Shown here: positions 12,365 to 25,103 of the stretch, one piece after another
Layout of the letters: the number at the start of each line of letters is the position of its first letter
How positions within the stretch are numbered: position 1 is the stretch's first letter
Assembly (NCBI GenBank): GCA_014529385.2
Contig: CM043960.1
Coordinates: forward strand, 23,808,396-23,872,395
Source: Adiantum capillus-veneris
Taxonomy: Eukaryota > Streptophyta > Polypodiopsida > Polypodiales > Pteridaceae
Direction: 5' to 3'
Length of the DNA stretch: 64,000 nt
Notes under the pieces: generated by a model
Seen by the model: only the letters and a program-made list of their open reading frames with translations
Database searches by the model: none
Told to the model about the DNA's origin: nothing
Position numbers and translations under genes: made by a program

Positions 12365-13069
12365 TTTCTGTGGTAAAAGCACACATTTGTAAGGCCCCCA
12401 TTATGAGGAGAATCCATCATGCGTGAAGAAAAATCACTTGCCGGAAACCAAAATTTTCACGGTCAAAAATCAGGGACAACTTTAGGGGCCTCGGGGGCGG
12501 AAGCCTCCGAGACTTGTTTTTTCCCTCGCCGGAATATTCCTTTCCGCCGGAATATCATGGTGGGCCGACGGTCGAAAAACAAGCGTCGGTTGGCCGGTGG
12601 CCGGTAGTCAATGGCCAATGGCCGGTGGCCGAATTCAATAGCGGACTTGTCTTCTCAAGGGCAGCCACACATGGGCGGATTGGAGGGTTTGATTTGGACT
12701 TATCTACACAAGGGCGGCTACACATTGCTGCCTCTCATGAGAGAGGGCAGCCCTTTTGGCCTATAAAAGGAGGCCATTTCTACACACATTTCATAGTGTG
12801 AAGTTGATGCAACAAGGTGAGTGTGAGGTGGTGAGAGTGAAGCAAGGCGGGAGCTCCATTAGGGTATAATCCCTTTGTAAACTAATTTTTGTTTTGAAGT
12901 ACTAAAGCCATTGAGTGGCTGCTTTCCCGTGGACGTAGCCCACATTGGGTGAACCACGTATATCATGTGTACTCTCTCTCTACTCTATAATCTCTTGTGT
13001 GTGTAATCTATCTCTCTCCATTAAGTAATCTACTCAAATATCTATTTAGCTATGTCTTATTTCCTAACA
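12333..13069 (+). repeat. copia 3' LTR
   Basis: 737 bp, TGTTAAGTATGG to CCTAACA, followed by the TTTTC duplication at 13070-13074. It is shorter than the 5' LTR because of a contracted CT run and small indels in the GGCCGGT-rich tract. Confidence 0.95.
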
Positions 13070-13074
13070 TTTTC

Positions 13075-13239
13075 AACCATGCCATTTGGACCCCTTTACC
13101 ATTGGCCCCGTGTCGAGATATATCGGAAAGCACATGTCTATATTCTAACCCTTGTTCTTGTCTTTTCTCCCATATTAAATGATCATTTTAATATGAGAAA
13201 ATCATTTGGGTTGGTTAGATATTAGATTTTTATGACAGC
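13075..13239 (-). repeat. LTR remnant of the truncated chromovirus joined directly to gag
   Basis: The reverse complement (TGTCATAAAAATCTAATATC onward) matches the first about 155 bp of the intact chromovirus LTR at 25104. It then jumps at an ATGG shared by both sites straight to the gag start (ATGGTTGAAAA). About 1.9 kb of LTR, PBS and leader is missing compared with the intact copy. Confidence 0.85.
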
Positions 13240-13240
13240 T

Positions 13241-13985
13241 CTAGTGCTAGTCTAGCGTGCAAATCCATCCCATAGAAATCTATGTATGGTTTGCATAGAT
13301 CCACTAATTTTCGTGCTAGAATTGGTCATTGTACAACATACAATCCTCGTTGCAAATGATCCCAATATATCTATTAAGCCAGGCCTTAACACTAGCACAT
13401 CAAACATGAGATTCCCAAACTCTAATCAAATTTGTGCAACCCTCATTGTACTAGCATCATTAGTGCTATTTATATACACTACATTATCAAGAATACTAGA
13501 CATGTTCATCTTTATTGATAAAGATAATGTGTGATGTATGGTATTGGATTTGAAGGCAAAAGAGATCCATTTTCATGCAATGGCCAATTAAAGACAGTGG
13601 TGGATATTCAATGGCAAGCTATGAGTATGAGAGGAAGACTACCTATGATGAAGGCAATACAGACATAGAAGAAGAGGAGAGTGATGATGGTGTTTTGAAG
13701 ATTGGTGCAAAAGTATTTGGAATCTATATCAATGCATCCAACACAAGGAAAGGTATGCAGTCTCAAGTTCATGGTATTGATGTTGGAGATGTTTGTGGTA
13801 TGTTGGGAGAAAATTTGATTGAGCCCATATTACCCAAATTTGATTTTGCAATGGAGCATATGGATCTGCGAGAGAGGATAAGGGAGTGGAGCACATGATT
13901 CTATTCAAACAAGGGTGCAAGCATAAAGCATCAAAGCTGCACAAATTGGGGGACATTCAATAGAAAGCATTGTGGTAGGAGATAA
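13241..13985. other. No recognisable gene
   Basis: Complex AT-rich sequence. A 107-codon open piece at 13575-13898 with an acidic segment (DIEEEESDDG) may be an upstream part of the decayed gypsy fragment that follows, but it matches nothing I recognise. Confidence 0.4.
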
Positions 13986-13989
13986 ACAA

Positions 13990-14310
13990 ATTACTCAAAA
14001 GAGGATTTCATTTATCCAGTGCATGAGTTTGAGTGGGTTTTCTCTACTGTTATCATGCCTAAGAAGAATGGTGTGTGGAGGGTATGTATGAACTACAAAT
14101 ACCTCAATGTAGAAACATAAAGAAATCATTACCTTTTGACATTTTAGGATAAGATGTTGAATTAGGTTGCAAGTCATGAAAGGTATTCTATTATGGATGG
14201 CTTCTCACAATATTTTTAGATTTCCATAGCTCTAGAAGACCAACTACAAACAACATTTATCACTCCATGGGGGTGATTTGCCTATCGTAAGATGCCCTTT
14301 TTTTAGTGAA
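13990..14310 (+). pseudogene. Decayed gypsy reverse-transcriptase fragment
   Basis: With stops ignored, the plus strand reads FIYPVHEFEWVFSTVIMPKK, then VWRVCMNYKYLNVE, then ERYSIMDGFSQYF and TTFITPWG..YRKMPF. This is the same RT block and wording as the fragment at 421-836, so both derive from one non-chromovirus family. The piece ends abruptly after MPF at about 14310, 320 bp before the direct repeat that starts near 14634. Confidence 0.8.
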
Positions 14311-14633
14311 CATCTATGCCACTTTCGGGTATTTTATATTTGCGAGCTTCCATTTTTCAGCTTTTGCAATTGAAACATATTTTTGAGATTTTTGATGCTT
14401 GTATTATACTAGCGATATCTTCAAATATTTTTGTGAATTGAGAAATTTTACATTAAATTGTTCATTCCTTGAATCACCAATCAGTCAAACATAACATGCA
14501 CGCATATCTTTGCTTGTGGAGATGTATGCTCATCTCTTAGCTTGAAATGTAGCTTTAATAAAAAGCACCATTTCTAATTAATTTTGATTAAACATCATAT
14601 TTTGAATAATATCAAACAACACACCTACCATAC

Positions 14634-15425
14634 AGTTAGCAATGCCAACAAAAACCAGTGAACGACCTTCAGTGATGCTAGTTTTAGCATACAGTGCTTC
14701 AATTTTTGAGAGACATATGATTTGTATATGCACTTTTGATGTATTTACGGGCTCTACATGAGTTCTAGATTGTATATTTGAGGCTGCCATGATGCCTAGG
14801 AGCTGTAGAGATGCACACAATTGTATGCATCTCATGGGTAGCCGAACATGTTTTTGATGCCCTAGGTGTTAAACTGAAAGTTAGGTCATTTTTCACTTAT
14901 CCTCTGGAGAGTTGAGCTTTCATAGAAAGCTTGTACCATATGAAAGCTTGTACTGTGAAATCTTGTAAAGAAGGTGGAGATGGTGATGCTTGTAGTGGAG
15001 CTTCCTCTTGTGCTTCCACTCTTTCTATGGCATGAAATGGAAAGGTAAGTGCTCTTGTTCTTCTATCTCTTTGTCCTTTGTGTTAATGGTGTGTGGTTAA
15101 GTGTTTATTAGTCTCCAATTATTGCTTCACACTCTCATTTCTTTTCTCTTTCACTTGATTTGTGAGCTCATTGAGCTTTTGATCTATGTGTGTGAGTGAT
15201 TTATAAGAGTGTGCACCATTTTCCTCTTGATTTGTGAGATTAGAGTAGATTAAAGAGTAGGCATTCAGTAGCACTTTCCATTCGCATTGCATTCCCTTCT
15301 TCTTCTCTCTATTAATTAGGATCCTCTTCTGGCACATTCTGTTTATTCCATGCCTCCCTACACTAATCGGGTTTGGATCCATCGGATTGACATTATGTCA
15401 AAGGATTGAGCTATGCTACAACCCC
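14634..15425 (+). repeat. Direct repeat, putative 5' LTR of element C
   Basis: Shares long blocks with 62193-62950, for example around 'gcctaggag..gtagagatgcacaca' and the segment ending near 'gctatgcta'. Clear TG...CA ends are not visible. Confidence 0.65.
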
Positions 15426-15455
15426 CCAAAATTTGGGGCCGGCCGGCATGCAGAT

Positions 15456-15459
<4 letters not shown>

Positions 15460-15523
<64 letters not shown>
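15460..15523. repeat. (GA)n microsatellite
   Basis: About 31 GA units, 35 bp after the putative 5' LTR of element C. Confidence 0.97.
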
Positions 15524-15526
<3 letters not shown>

Positions 15527-15639
15527 GGATAGGCCCCCTCCTTCCTCGCTTGCAAATTCGTGCATCCCACAGATTATTCCCTCCTCAATTTGCGTCGCCA
15601 CAGTGATCTCAGCTAGTAGATGCATTGATTTTTTTTTAT

Positions 15640-16270
15640 AAAAAGAGTGAATTAAATTTCATTTGTAAATTTAATCTCATTTCATTTCATTTTGTGTGAA
15701 TCTCATTTTATTTGCTGCAAATTTCATTTGTCTCAATGTGCATTTCATTTTAATTTTATTTATTTTTATCTATATTTTTAAAAAACCAAAAAAGTATATT
15801 AAAAGCACCAACAAAAAATAAAAAATTAAATAAAATCCTAAAAGGGAAAAAGAAAAACTAAGAAAAAAACAATAACAAAAAATGAAATAATAACCAGAAA
15901 ATCAAAAAACCAAGTTTCCAAAAAATCTTAAAATTCAAATTTAAAAAATAAAGAACTTACAAGAAATTACCAAAAAAATAAAAAATAAATAAAAAATAGA
16001 AAATTGAAATAAACTCACAGATTTTAAAAAAAAGGAGAAAGAAAAAAGTCACAAAAAGTTTTTAAAAAATCATAACAACTTCAAAAAACTCACAAAAAGC
16101 ATAAAAATTATAAAAATTAAAAGAAATTTGCTTTCTTCATTTTTCTTTTTGAGCATTTTTTGGTTTTCCTTTTCTTTTGGATATTTTTTTAGTTTTTAAT
16201 TAATTTTCTTGTTTGTTCTTGCATTTGTTTTTGTTTTTCTTTCCACCTCAATAAAAGATCAAAAATTGAA
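15640..16270. repeat. A-rich then T-rich low-complexity tract
   Basis: Roughly 340 bp of A-rich sequence (15780-16120) is followed by a T-rich part (16120-16260), so the two halves could pair imperfectly. No gene is seen. Confidence 0.8.
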
Positions 16271-19200
16271 AAAAAAAACATCTCTCTCTCCCGTTCTATC
16301 TCTTTGCTTCCCAAACACATTCGACACCCTGTACACGTCCCCTTCACCTGCACTTATGCATGCTTAGGCACATTTAGAGTAGATACGCCTAGGGAGTTAC
16401 ATTTTGCTCGTTTACGAATTTGATCAAGCCAGATCGCACGCATACCCGGGGGATTCACCATGGAAAACTTATCGCACCACGTAAGTGTAGGGGACGGGGG
16501 TTTTTTCACAAGTTACATAAGCGTATAATTTAGGGGCAGGTCCCCAATAATTTATCTCCCAAGCTTAAAATAAAGAAGGGGGTATCATATTTATGGGGTG
16601 TGGGGGAGGGGAGAAGTGAAAAAAGGGGGAAATGAGAGGAATTTTTTGTGTTTCAAAATCATGGCTTCCCAAAAGACTCTTCCCTCAAACTTGTGAGTCA
16701 ATAGCTACAAAGATACATGCAAGAACTAACATTGCTTTGTATCAATTGCTTATTTTGTGATTATAGTTCATTTGTTGAGGGATGAAGGCTATACAGAGTT
16801 TGTATAGATGCAAATTTACACGCAAAACCTAGCACAACTTTATAACCATGTTTTTTAAGTAATTTGGATGGATCAAAATTGGATCAACAAAAGGGTTTCT
16901 TAGTAGGTTGCCAGTCCCTATGCTACACGGTCTTTGAATAGTTTTACTCAGTGAGATCATGTGAGACCTAAATTTTATATGTAAGATAGGGGTATGATAT
17001 TTTTTTGCATTGATTGTTGTATAAGCATAGAAAGGGGGGTCATTTTCCCTAATATGAGTCGTATATAGGGGTTTTATCAAAGTTGTTCGCTCGCAGGTGG
17101 CATCCCATTTTGGTATATAGAGTGAATCCTCCGGGCACGCATAGAACTTGCTCTTATAAGGATTTTGACTTTAGTCTACATTCAGTTGTTGAGCTTTAGA
17201 GTCTGTTCACATGCATTCTTTCATTTTGACTTGATTTAATAGCAGATTTACTTGACCATATTTGACCCCGAGTTGCTGTAGATATTTGTTTGTGACCTTG
17301 ATATTGACTAGATTACGCTAGTTAGAGCCCATTCATATACGAGATCTTAGCCGTTGGTCACACGCTTGTACATGATTAGTCTAATTATTTATGTTGATTG
17401 ATTTTTTATCAAAACTTGGGTCTATAAACGTTTTATAGATCTATTTCACACGCACTGACCCTAGATTAGCACTCAGCTAGCTTTTGATTGCTAGGCTATG
17501 GCAGTAGCTAGTGCACTTGCTTATTGACCTTCTTAACATCAGATTTCACCAAGATTGCTGACTTTGGCAATAATGGATTCTGAGGCCGTGTTTGATAGTT
17601 TGTTGTGAATTTATGGTGAGTTAGATGGATTGCCTATACAGACACGTGTAGACACCCAGTAGAGGTATATCCACCTTCAGCCCACAAACCATCAAACAAC
17701 TAGTTTCCAGGTGCTTAGAGCCTGAGCACACTTGACCTTGCCAAAACACATTCTTGATGGTTTTGGTACATCATATAGACACACAATGGAGGATATTCCA
17801 AAGAGTTTCATGCTAGCCCCTTGTGAGGATCGCCCAGACACCCTTGAGCTACCACATATTGTATCTTTGTAATTTTTTCACGGTGGACGTTTTTATGTTG
17901 GTGAGATTGGACGATATACATGAGTATTGGAGCTAGATTTGGAGAGTACCCTACCTACAATACAATTAGTGCCCTCCCATCAGGTTCCTTACAAGGTACT
18001 TATAGGAGTGTGTACAATGGGGATATATATATATGTTGCTATATGGGCTCTATTTCCCTTCTCCGTGTAGTGTAGTTGAGTCTAAAGTAGACTCGATGAC
18101 CACACCATCTACATAGCTAGCATGACTTAGATCACCTTCAGGATTCACATAATCCAGACCATCTAGGAGACAAACATCAGTTGAGATCATAGAAGAAGTG
18201 AGGAAAGATGTGGAGCGTAGGAGCCAGAGCCTTACCAGTGCACTGCCAGAGTTGACATGGAAAGAGACAACCATATCACATTACTTGACTACTACTAGTG
18301 CACATGCTAGAGAGGTTGTAGAGTTTGCACCACAATCCACACTACATATGGTGAGCACACTAGACACCGATCTTACTTGATCACATGCATCAGAGATAAC
18401 AATGCATCATAGATCACAACCGAGAGACACCATGTAGGTAGCACATGAAGAGAGAGTTTCCAAGATAAGTAGAGGGCACCATAGTGAGCTTGTACTACAT
18501 CTCTTAAGCTATAGAGGAGTCTTGCCTTGTCTTGTTGACCTTGATGGACATTCCTACACCAGAGGAACCTTCTCAGACGACATTGAACCTTGGATATGAA
18601 CCTTGGATACTACAGGTAGTCAGAATTCAGAGAAGTCACCTTGGTTTGACTGAGTTCTTTTTACTGATGAGCTCACACGCACATAAACGTCCCTTTCAAT
18701 CAGCCCATACAATGTTGTGGACAAAGCACATCTTGATGATTGTTTAAACACTTAGGTACATCCTAGGATAGTGCAGTTACATAGACAAGAGCACACATTG
18801 ACCTTTGTTGACGATTGTGGACATAGATATAGATGAGAGTAGACCATAGGACGTTTTGTGTCAGCCATGTGCATTATGGAATATCTTGTTGGAGATCTTT
18901 TCAATAGGAATTAGAGGGACACACATGGTACTTGATATACTTTGATGAGTGTATTTCCCTATTCTCCATGCCATGTTTAGGATCCTATAGTGATGACCAC
19001 ACAGAGTCCACAGGCACCTGCTAGATAGACCTTTCCTACTAGGTCACCTCCCAAATCTCCATCACACAAACAGAAAAGCCTTAAAGCAGAGTTAATTAGT
19101 TGAGATCTAGAGGGATTGAAATGAAGGAGAAGAATGACTAGATTTATGATAGGACAAGTACACCAGAGATCACTACCATAGAGCCACTTGGAGTGACTAT

Positions 19201-20229
19201 TTCAGAGGTTGTTACTTGTTCTACACAGGAGGTACAACCTAGTGAGATAGCTCCTATGCCAGAGACAAGTATTGAGCTAGTAGAGATAAATGGCATGCAA
19301 GGTTCTATGATTGTTGATGATGTGAGTGCACCTATCATAGAGGTAAATATCCCACTAGAGCCTACATTTGAGGAGATTGCTAACGCACATGATCATGATA
19401 GAGTTGTGTCACATGAGGCTAAAGTTTTGAGTCTTGACAAGCAACACAGGTCCTATGATGAGAGATGAGCTACGCATACTAGACACTACTTTGCAAACAG
19501 ATAGACCCATGCTAGTATTGTGTAGTGAGAGGATGGGATTGTATATATTTCATGATTTGAACCGATCAAGTTTCTTTGAGAAACTCAAGCGCTTTGTTCA
19601 GGATCCTCCCACACATCATTTAGTGTGAGTTATGCCTATTCCTATCCCAAGCCTGCTAGGATCCTTTAGAGATGAGTACAATTGGATATACTTATTGATG
19701 TTTGATATTGACTTATACACCAAGAGCCTTTATCTTACATTGATCCCCTAGATACGCATACTCATCCGAGTGTGAGTGCCATGCTTATCTTTGATCAAGG
19801 TCCTCAATAGCAAGTACATAGAGGCATTGATCATTCCATCTATGTGCCAACTTCTAGATTGGGATACACACCTAAAACATTGATCGATCAAGCATGTTAT
19901 AGATAGAGCTAGACTACCTATGACAGCTCCAGCCCAGTCAAGTCATAGATCACCTCCTAGACCCATGAGTGATTATGATCCTTCACGAGATATTTTTACG
20001 ATTATGCCACCCCCGGATGTATCTCTAGATCTTAGCTTAGCACAAAGTGAGCTTCATAGCCTAGATTAGTATGAGACTAGCAACATAGAACTGACATGTG
20101 CTGCTTACCATTTGATATGCAGCAAAGTGACACATTATTGATTAATTGATTCACCTATAGAGTAGCCACATCATACATATGTTTCCATAGATCCATATAT
20201 TCTTGTGGATACACGACCACATTCCTCGA
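16271..20229. other. Interior of element C, no recognisable gene
   Basis: Many short open pieces, all under about 95 codons and none with a domain I can name. The longest (19193-19468) is acidic and may be a coding relic. The segment continues across element A at 41109, as shown by the CTCGA duplication. Confidence 0.6.
20225..20229. repeat. Target-site duplication CTCGA, left copy, of element A
   Basis: CTCGA at 20225-20229 recurs at 41104-41108, directly outside the right LTR. Confidence 0.93.
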
Positions 20230-21165
20230 TGTTGGACGGATACGCCACGAGGAACGTCAGCACAGCGAGAACTCGCCTAACATGTAATGTCAGCTAAGGA
20301 CGAAGCTCGACCCGCAGGTGCGTGGAAGCAAGCATAAGGTGTCAACCTACACTCGACCGACTCCTAACTAATTCCTACAGAGGTCTCTACCAATTGTCTA
20401 AGTCACAGCCTTCAAGAGTGCATAAGAGGAAACTTCCTACAACGCTTTCTAGAGCCGAACACCCATCAAACAATCTCGAAACACCATATAACTTGAAGGA
20501 GACCCTACTAATATCTATAGGTCGCTCTCCCTAAGGTCTATGAACCAAAATCTCAACCCAAAACACCCGGTGCAGAACACGTAGGATGTTTGGCCAAAAT
20601 TTGCAGATCTTCGTTTCCAAAATCTAAAGTGCCTAATGTGTAGTTCTAATCAATGTGAACGCGTGGATATGCTGCAATGCAAAATCGGACAACATATGCT
20701 CACCCAAACACCCGATGAAGCTCGTAGAAGGAGCTCACAAAACCGGACCGTACACGCGCAATGTAGGTATCGGCGTGTAGCTCTCATCGGGGGAAACACG
20801 CTGCACTTCTCTGCACTTGATTCTGACCACCGGAGCACACGTTAGCGTCAAGATGAATCTCACACTCTCTCTCTCGTACACAGTACGCTCACTCACAGAC
20901 TTCAAAACTTGTTTTTTAAAATGACAAAAGGTTTTTCATTAAGGTCAAAAAGTGGTATATATACCTTACAATTTCTCAAACCCTAAAGTTCCAAAATCAA
21001 CCATCTACTCAATCTAACTATCAAAACTGGGATGCAATCTGGAAACTTCTGTAAGTCCCAATAATTACAAGGTGAAAAATCAGGTTTTCCTCAATGAATG
21101 AATAATTACAAAAATAATAGTCCTCCGAATAGTTAGATGCCGTGGGGTGTGTCTAGCTTCTAACA
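20230..21165 (-). repeat. Element A 3' LTR
   Basis: 936 bp; on the plus strand TGTTGGACGG to CTTCTAACA. It contains a half-site of the internal palindrome (CGTAGGATGT near 20579). Its U5 end resembles that of B (CTGCGGGTC..CTTCGTCCT, GAGTTCTCGCT), so A and B are related families. Confidence 0.95.
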
Positions 21166-21177
21166 CTCCCCCCCTCC
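21166..21177 (-). other. Element A 3' polypurine tract
   Basis: On the minus strand GGAGGGGGGGAG lies directly before the LTR. It is identical to the 3' PPT of B at 61047-61058. Confidence 0.92.
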
Positions 21178-21182
21178 TTGCT

Positions 21183-21200
21183 CATGTCGTCCCCGACATG
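21183..21200 (-). other. Conserved inverted repeat next to the 3' PPT (A)
   Basis: CATGTC, six bases, GACATG. The same structure with 7-bp arms lies at 61023-61042 in B, between the ORF3 stop and the PPT. Confidence 0.75.
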
Positions 21201-21216
21201 GCCATGATCTGCTTCT

Positions 21217-24200
21217 TCATCGTATCGTTTCTTGCATCTTTACCAGTGATTCGTATCTGGCATGCAAGTTCAACATTGTTGGGCCAAAAATGTCAGCGTT
21301 TATGGTGAAGAAGCCAGTGTAGAACGCTTCTTCAAAATCCTGGAGGTGATAGGATGGTAGAAACATTATCCTTTGATACAGTGCATGTATCACCTCCTTG
21401 GAAGGCTGACTTGACAGATCATAAGCGCATCTGTATGTATCTTGGAAGAAAAAGATGCTGTCCGTCACCTGGCCTGGCTTGAAGGTCTAGAACACTGCTA
21501 AGATGGTTCTACAGATTTTCCTCATCATAATGCATGTAAGGTCAGGTGAGCCACTGAACAACTTTATGGCGCCCGTTAGGGTTTTCACCATGTATTGGAC
21601 ACTTATTCTCTCACCTGCCTTCAAGCCCGACAGCTTGGGGTAGTTCAACCAAGTGGGTTGGCTTCTTTGCAAAATTTCCTGCGCTTTCCATGTTCTAATC
21701 CTTGGTAGAGGACAGAAGCTGACGTTGTCTATGATATTTTTAGGTGCCTCTACCAAGTGGATCAGGTATTGTGGGTACTTTGTAAGCCAAGCCTTCCTCC
21801 ACTTTGGCTGGGAATCCACAATGAGCTCGACCCCTTCTAGTTTTGAGGTATCTGCATTGTAAAGAGGTACAGATGGCTCTTCTGATCTGCTCGTTTATGG
21901 TAGCTACCTCATATTTCAGCAATGGATATGGGAGAGAGGGTTGAAGCCACTCACGCCTAAGGTTGCTGGCGTCCATCTTCTGAATAGTCATAGACTTGAA
22001 GACCCTTTGCTCCCACTCCAAGGATTCCTTTGTGGTTTCTCTGAGCTCTACCTCTATTGCTTTACGCAATTTTTCTTCCTCTTCTTGTGTGAGATCCTGT
22101 GCCTCTTGAGAGGATCCTTCTAGGATTTCCTCTTGCATAGGCGTGTCCACAGGATCTGCCACATTTTCTAGGTCAATGCCCTCATTGGCGGCTGGCCCTG
22201 TGCTCTCTGCCTCTCCTCCTTGCTGGCCTTTCAACTCCTCAATTTTCCTGAGGAGTTTTTGCTTTTCCGTTTCAGCTTCTTCGCCCATATTCACGAGGAG
22301 GTCATTGAGTTCAACGTTTATTCTTTCCGCTTCCTAGAGTTTTCTCTTCATGCTTTTTACTTCTTCTTGCAGGGCTTTTGGCCTTCTTCCATTCTCGTTT
22401 GCATGACTATAGATCCTTTTGCCATCATCAATCTCTACTTTTTCTCTAGAGTCAGCTCTTTCTGAAGTTCTTGCATTTGCTCCTCATAGAGTTGACTCTC
22501 AGTCATGATTTGAGTTGAGCTAATAGCTATGACTCTAGCTGGTGATGCTTGTAGCCTCTGGATGATTTGATCTTTGACTTTTAGTTGGTCCTTGAGCTCA
22601 AGGACCTCATCCTAGCTTGCTTCTTGATCTATCTCTGCTCTTTCCTTAGCGTTACTCATGGCTTCTACTTCTTTAGATTCTTCTGCCAGCTATAGTGTTA
22701 GATTATCTCTTTCCTTCTCGGCATCTAGCAATGACTTGCTAAGCTGTTGACACTCTTCTTCCACTGCTCGCATTCTTTTTGCGGCTTCTTGATTGGCTTC
22801 CTCCATTGCCTGGAAGCTTTGTAGTGCCCTTGCTAAGCTGGCTTGTAGCTCAGCTTCTCTCTCCTTTTGCCTTTGGCTTTGTGCAGAGAATCTACTTCCA
22901 TTTTGATCTTCTCTTCAGTGGCCTTGAGAGTTGTCATATCTTTCTCTGAAGCCATGGATTGTGCTCTCAATATGGCTAGCTTGGTCATCACCACGTCCCA
23001 GTCACTGGAGGGCGGGTGCAGGTCCACTGTATCTGTAGCAATTTCCTTCAGCTCTACTAGCCTGATGCCGTGCATTCATTATTTAGGCCCTGTCCACGCC
23101 AAGTCAAATGCGACTGTGGCGGCTTCTTCCTTCGTATATCCTACAGCTAGCAGGTCCAAAAAATGCATAGTAAGAATCATCTAATTCTTTTTGCTCACTT
23201 TGAGGCTTGGCCTCTTCTTTTGGCTCCGGCTCTCGTCTCTGCTCTTGCTCTTCTGCTTGCTTTTCTTCTTGTTTGTCCTCAGCCTCCCTATCTTCTGGTG
23301 GAGGGCTGTTAGGAGGTGGTGAGGGCGGTGGTGATGGCTGTGGGCTGGGTTTAGGGATGGCTGGTAAAGATGCAGGTTTTCCCTTTAAGTACCTGTCTGC
23401 TTTTGTTTTTCTTTCTCTTTCTTGGCTCTCTTGTTCATCTAGCAGTTTCTGGCTTATTTGCTGTACTTCCTCCTCTGTGAAAGGGACATGTGGAATGTTC
23501 TCTGATGCAGCATCAAGAATCTCAAAATTCTTGATGTAATCTTCAAATTGGTCCCTTTGCACTCTTCTGGACGATCCTGACATAGACTCTAGAGATGGCT
23601 TCCAGAGTTCACTTAAATCACCCTTGAGGGCTCTCTCTGCTCGGAAGCTCTCCATCAGCCTCTCTAGTCTTGCCGCTTTCTGTGACCGTGTTTCTTTGGC
23701 CGGCACTTAAGCAAACTCCTTCTTCCCTTTCTTCTGCTCGGGCTGCTCCTCTTGGACTGGCTCTAGCCGTCTTTTCAATCTTGTTGCCACCTTTGGTGCT
23801 CTTTGCGGCTCGTCTTCCTTGTCTTCTTTTAACCTCAGCCAATCATTCTGAGACGGGGGGTCAGGCCACCTTCCTTTTGCGTGTAGTGCTCCATAAATCA
23901 CCTTGATGATCAGTTCTCTTGGTACTATATAGTTTGGCTTCTTGTTGCCCATCTTTACTAGGTTTTCATGTATATATGCCGCATAGTTGATTATCTTTGG
24001 GGTGCTTTTCGTCATTGCCCATGTGAATGTCGTGGCAATTGCACCTGGCGGCATCCTGTACTTCTGTGGCCTCTTCGTGCACATATGGAAGTACTAGTTT
24101 GTATAACTGGCTCATGATTGCCACTCTTGGGTTGGCAATATCTTCAAAGGTGTAATTCCCCTTCTTCTCTTTGTACACCTTGACCTCATCCCTTCTTTTT

Positions 24201-24661
24201 GTTACACTATCCCCTTCGTTGGAGAGGTCTAGTGCATCTGCTACAACCCGCTCAGTGATTATTATCTCTGTTTTTGGTCTGCCTTGTAAATCTGTTACTT
24301 TGGCCACTCCATCCTCTTTGATGCTTGTCACAAACTCCCAGACTCTATTGATGTCGACTCCTGCCGGTATTGCTTCAAAGTAGTTGTGGAGATCAATCTT
24401 CTCCAAGTATCCGGCCATCTTGCTTCGTACGAACTCATTGAGTTCTCTCGGCAGCATTGGTAGCTCGATAACATTGCCTTCAGTGTCTTTGAACACTCCT
24501 TGGTAGATCTTTAGGTCGTTGAACTCTAACAGATCCTCTTGTATCCATGTGCTGGTGGGCTTTAGTGTTCCTTCAGGAATGACGAAGGGTTCCACCTCTT
24601 CCAGATAATCCTTGATGGTCATTCTCTTCTTCTTTGCCGCCGGTGACTTCGAGGCTGCCAT
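21217..24661 (-). pseudogene. ORF3 of element A, frameshifted homologue of the B ORF3
   Basis: Starting at ATG 24661, the minus strand reads a 231-codon piece. It begins with a basic KKKRMTIKDYLEEVEPF segment, like the KRKRPTIKDALAEAEPF of B. Further pieces continue the alignment in other frames: 23707-24084 (KRPQKY..PPGAIATT), 23104-23706 (RSQKAARLERLMESFRAERA, then a Pro-rich stretch), 21740-22294, 21487-21819 and 21217-21468. The C-terminal part, with WRKAWLTKYPQYLIHLVEAP and YMVKTLTGAIKLFSGSPDL, is the best conserved. The middle is low-complexity or coiled-coil-like and has diverged. Stops near 23707 and a frame change near 24060 show decay. Function is unknown in both elements. Confidence 0.85.
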
Positions 24662-25098
24662 AGATCCTATTGCACTCAGTAGTCCGAAGTTGACGTTTTT
24701 TCCATATTAGCTACGAAACTGAGTTTTACTTATCCAAATGACTTGAAAATTGAAAATGAAGCTTAAAAGGAACTTTGAAGTTGTGCATGTGCTCACAGTG
24801 CAAATCTGGCCACAAATTTTCATCTAGACATCCTACGCGTAGGATGTCTTTTTCATCAGAATTGGTTCATTTTTTACATGCAGGTAGTGTATGGCTCATG
24901 GAACATGGCTATATGCTTGGATTTGAATTTGGATATCAAAAAGTGCATTTTTGGGCTGATTCAAGCTTTAGGTCACAATTTGGGTAGAAAGTCCATCATA
25001 GGTAGCAATTGATGTCCAAATGGGTTAAAAATTGGTATATGGGCTTATTGCACTATGGTATTGGCTCCCATGATGTCACTCTTTGCACAGAAGGCTAA

Positions 25099-25103
25099 AT
25101 TTA
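25099..25103. repeat. Target-site duplication ATTTA, left copy, of the intact chromovirus
   Basis: ATTTA at 25099-25103 recurs at 33911-33915. Confidence 0.95.

Larger units (their letters stand above)
7556..13069 (+). mobile_element. Ty1/copia retrotransposon, complete structure, degenerate coding
   Basis: This 5.5-kb element has two LTRs (7556-8367 and 12333-13069), a PBS matching initiator tRNA-Met, one gag-pol frame in copia order (Gag, protease, integrase, RT, RNase H), a purine-rich tract before the 3' LTR, and a perfect TTTTC duplication. It is inserted 8 bases into the gag ORF of the minus-strand chromovirus. The LTRs differ at many positions and in microsatellite length, so it is older than the elements at 25104 and 42966. 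The 5' terminal dinucleotide TG has become TA. Confidence 0.95.
4824..13239 (-). mobile_element. Truncated chromovirus-type Ty3/gypsy copy, interrupted by two copia insertions
   Basis: Read on the minus strand, the remaining parts are an LTR start (13239 to 13075), gag (from an ATG at about 13082), the zinc knuckle, protease remnants and RT. They match the intact element at 25104-33910 closely. The copy stops inside RT at about 4824, just after the FFDDI catalytic motif; RNase H, integrase and the 3' LTR are absent. A solo copia LTR (5228-5913) and a full copia element (7556-13069) lie inside it. Its own target duplication cannot be tested because the left end is lost. Confidence 0.9.

Noticed and set aside
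15640-16270. A-rich/T-rich tract as a LINE or SINE tail or as a matrix attachment region
   Set aside because: No adjacent LINE/SINE body or target duplication found; base composition alone does not support a function.
23207-23539. 110-codon plus-strand Ser/Gly-rich frame
   Set aside because: Antisense of the Pro/Glu-rich part of ORF3 in element A.
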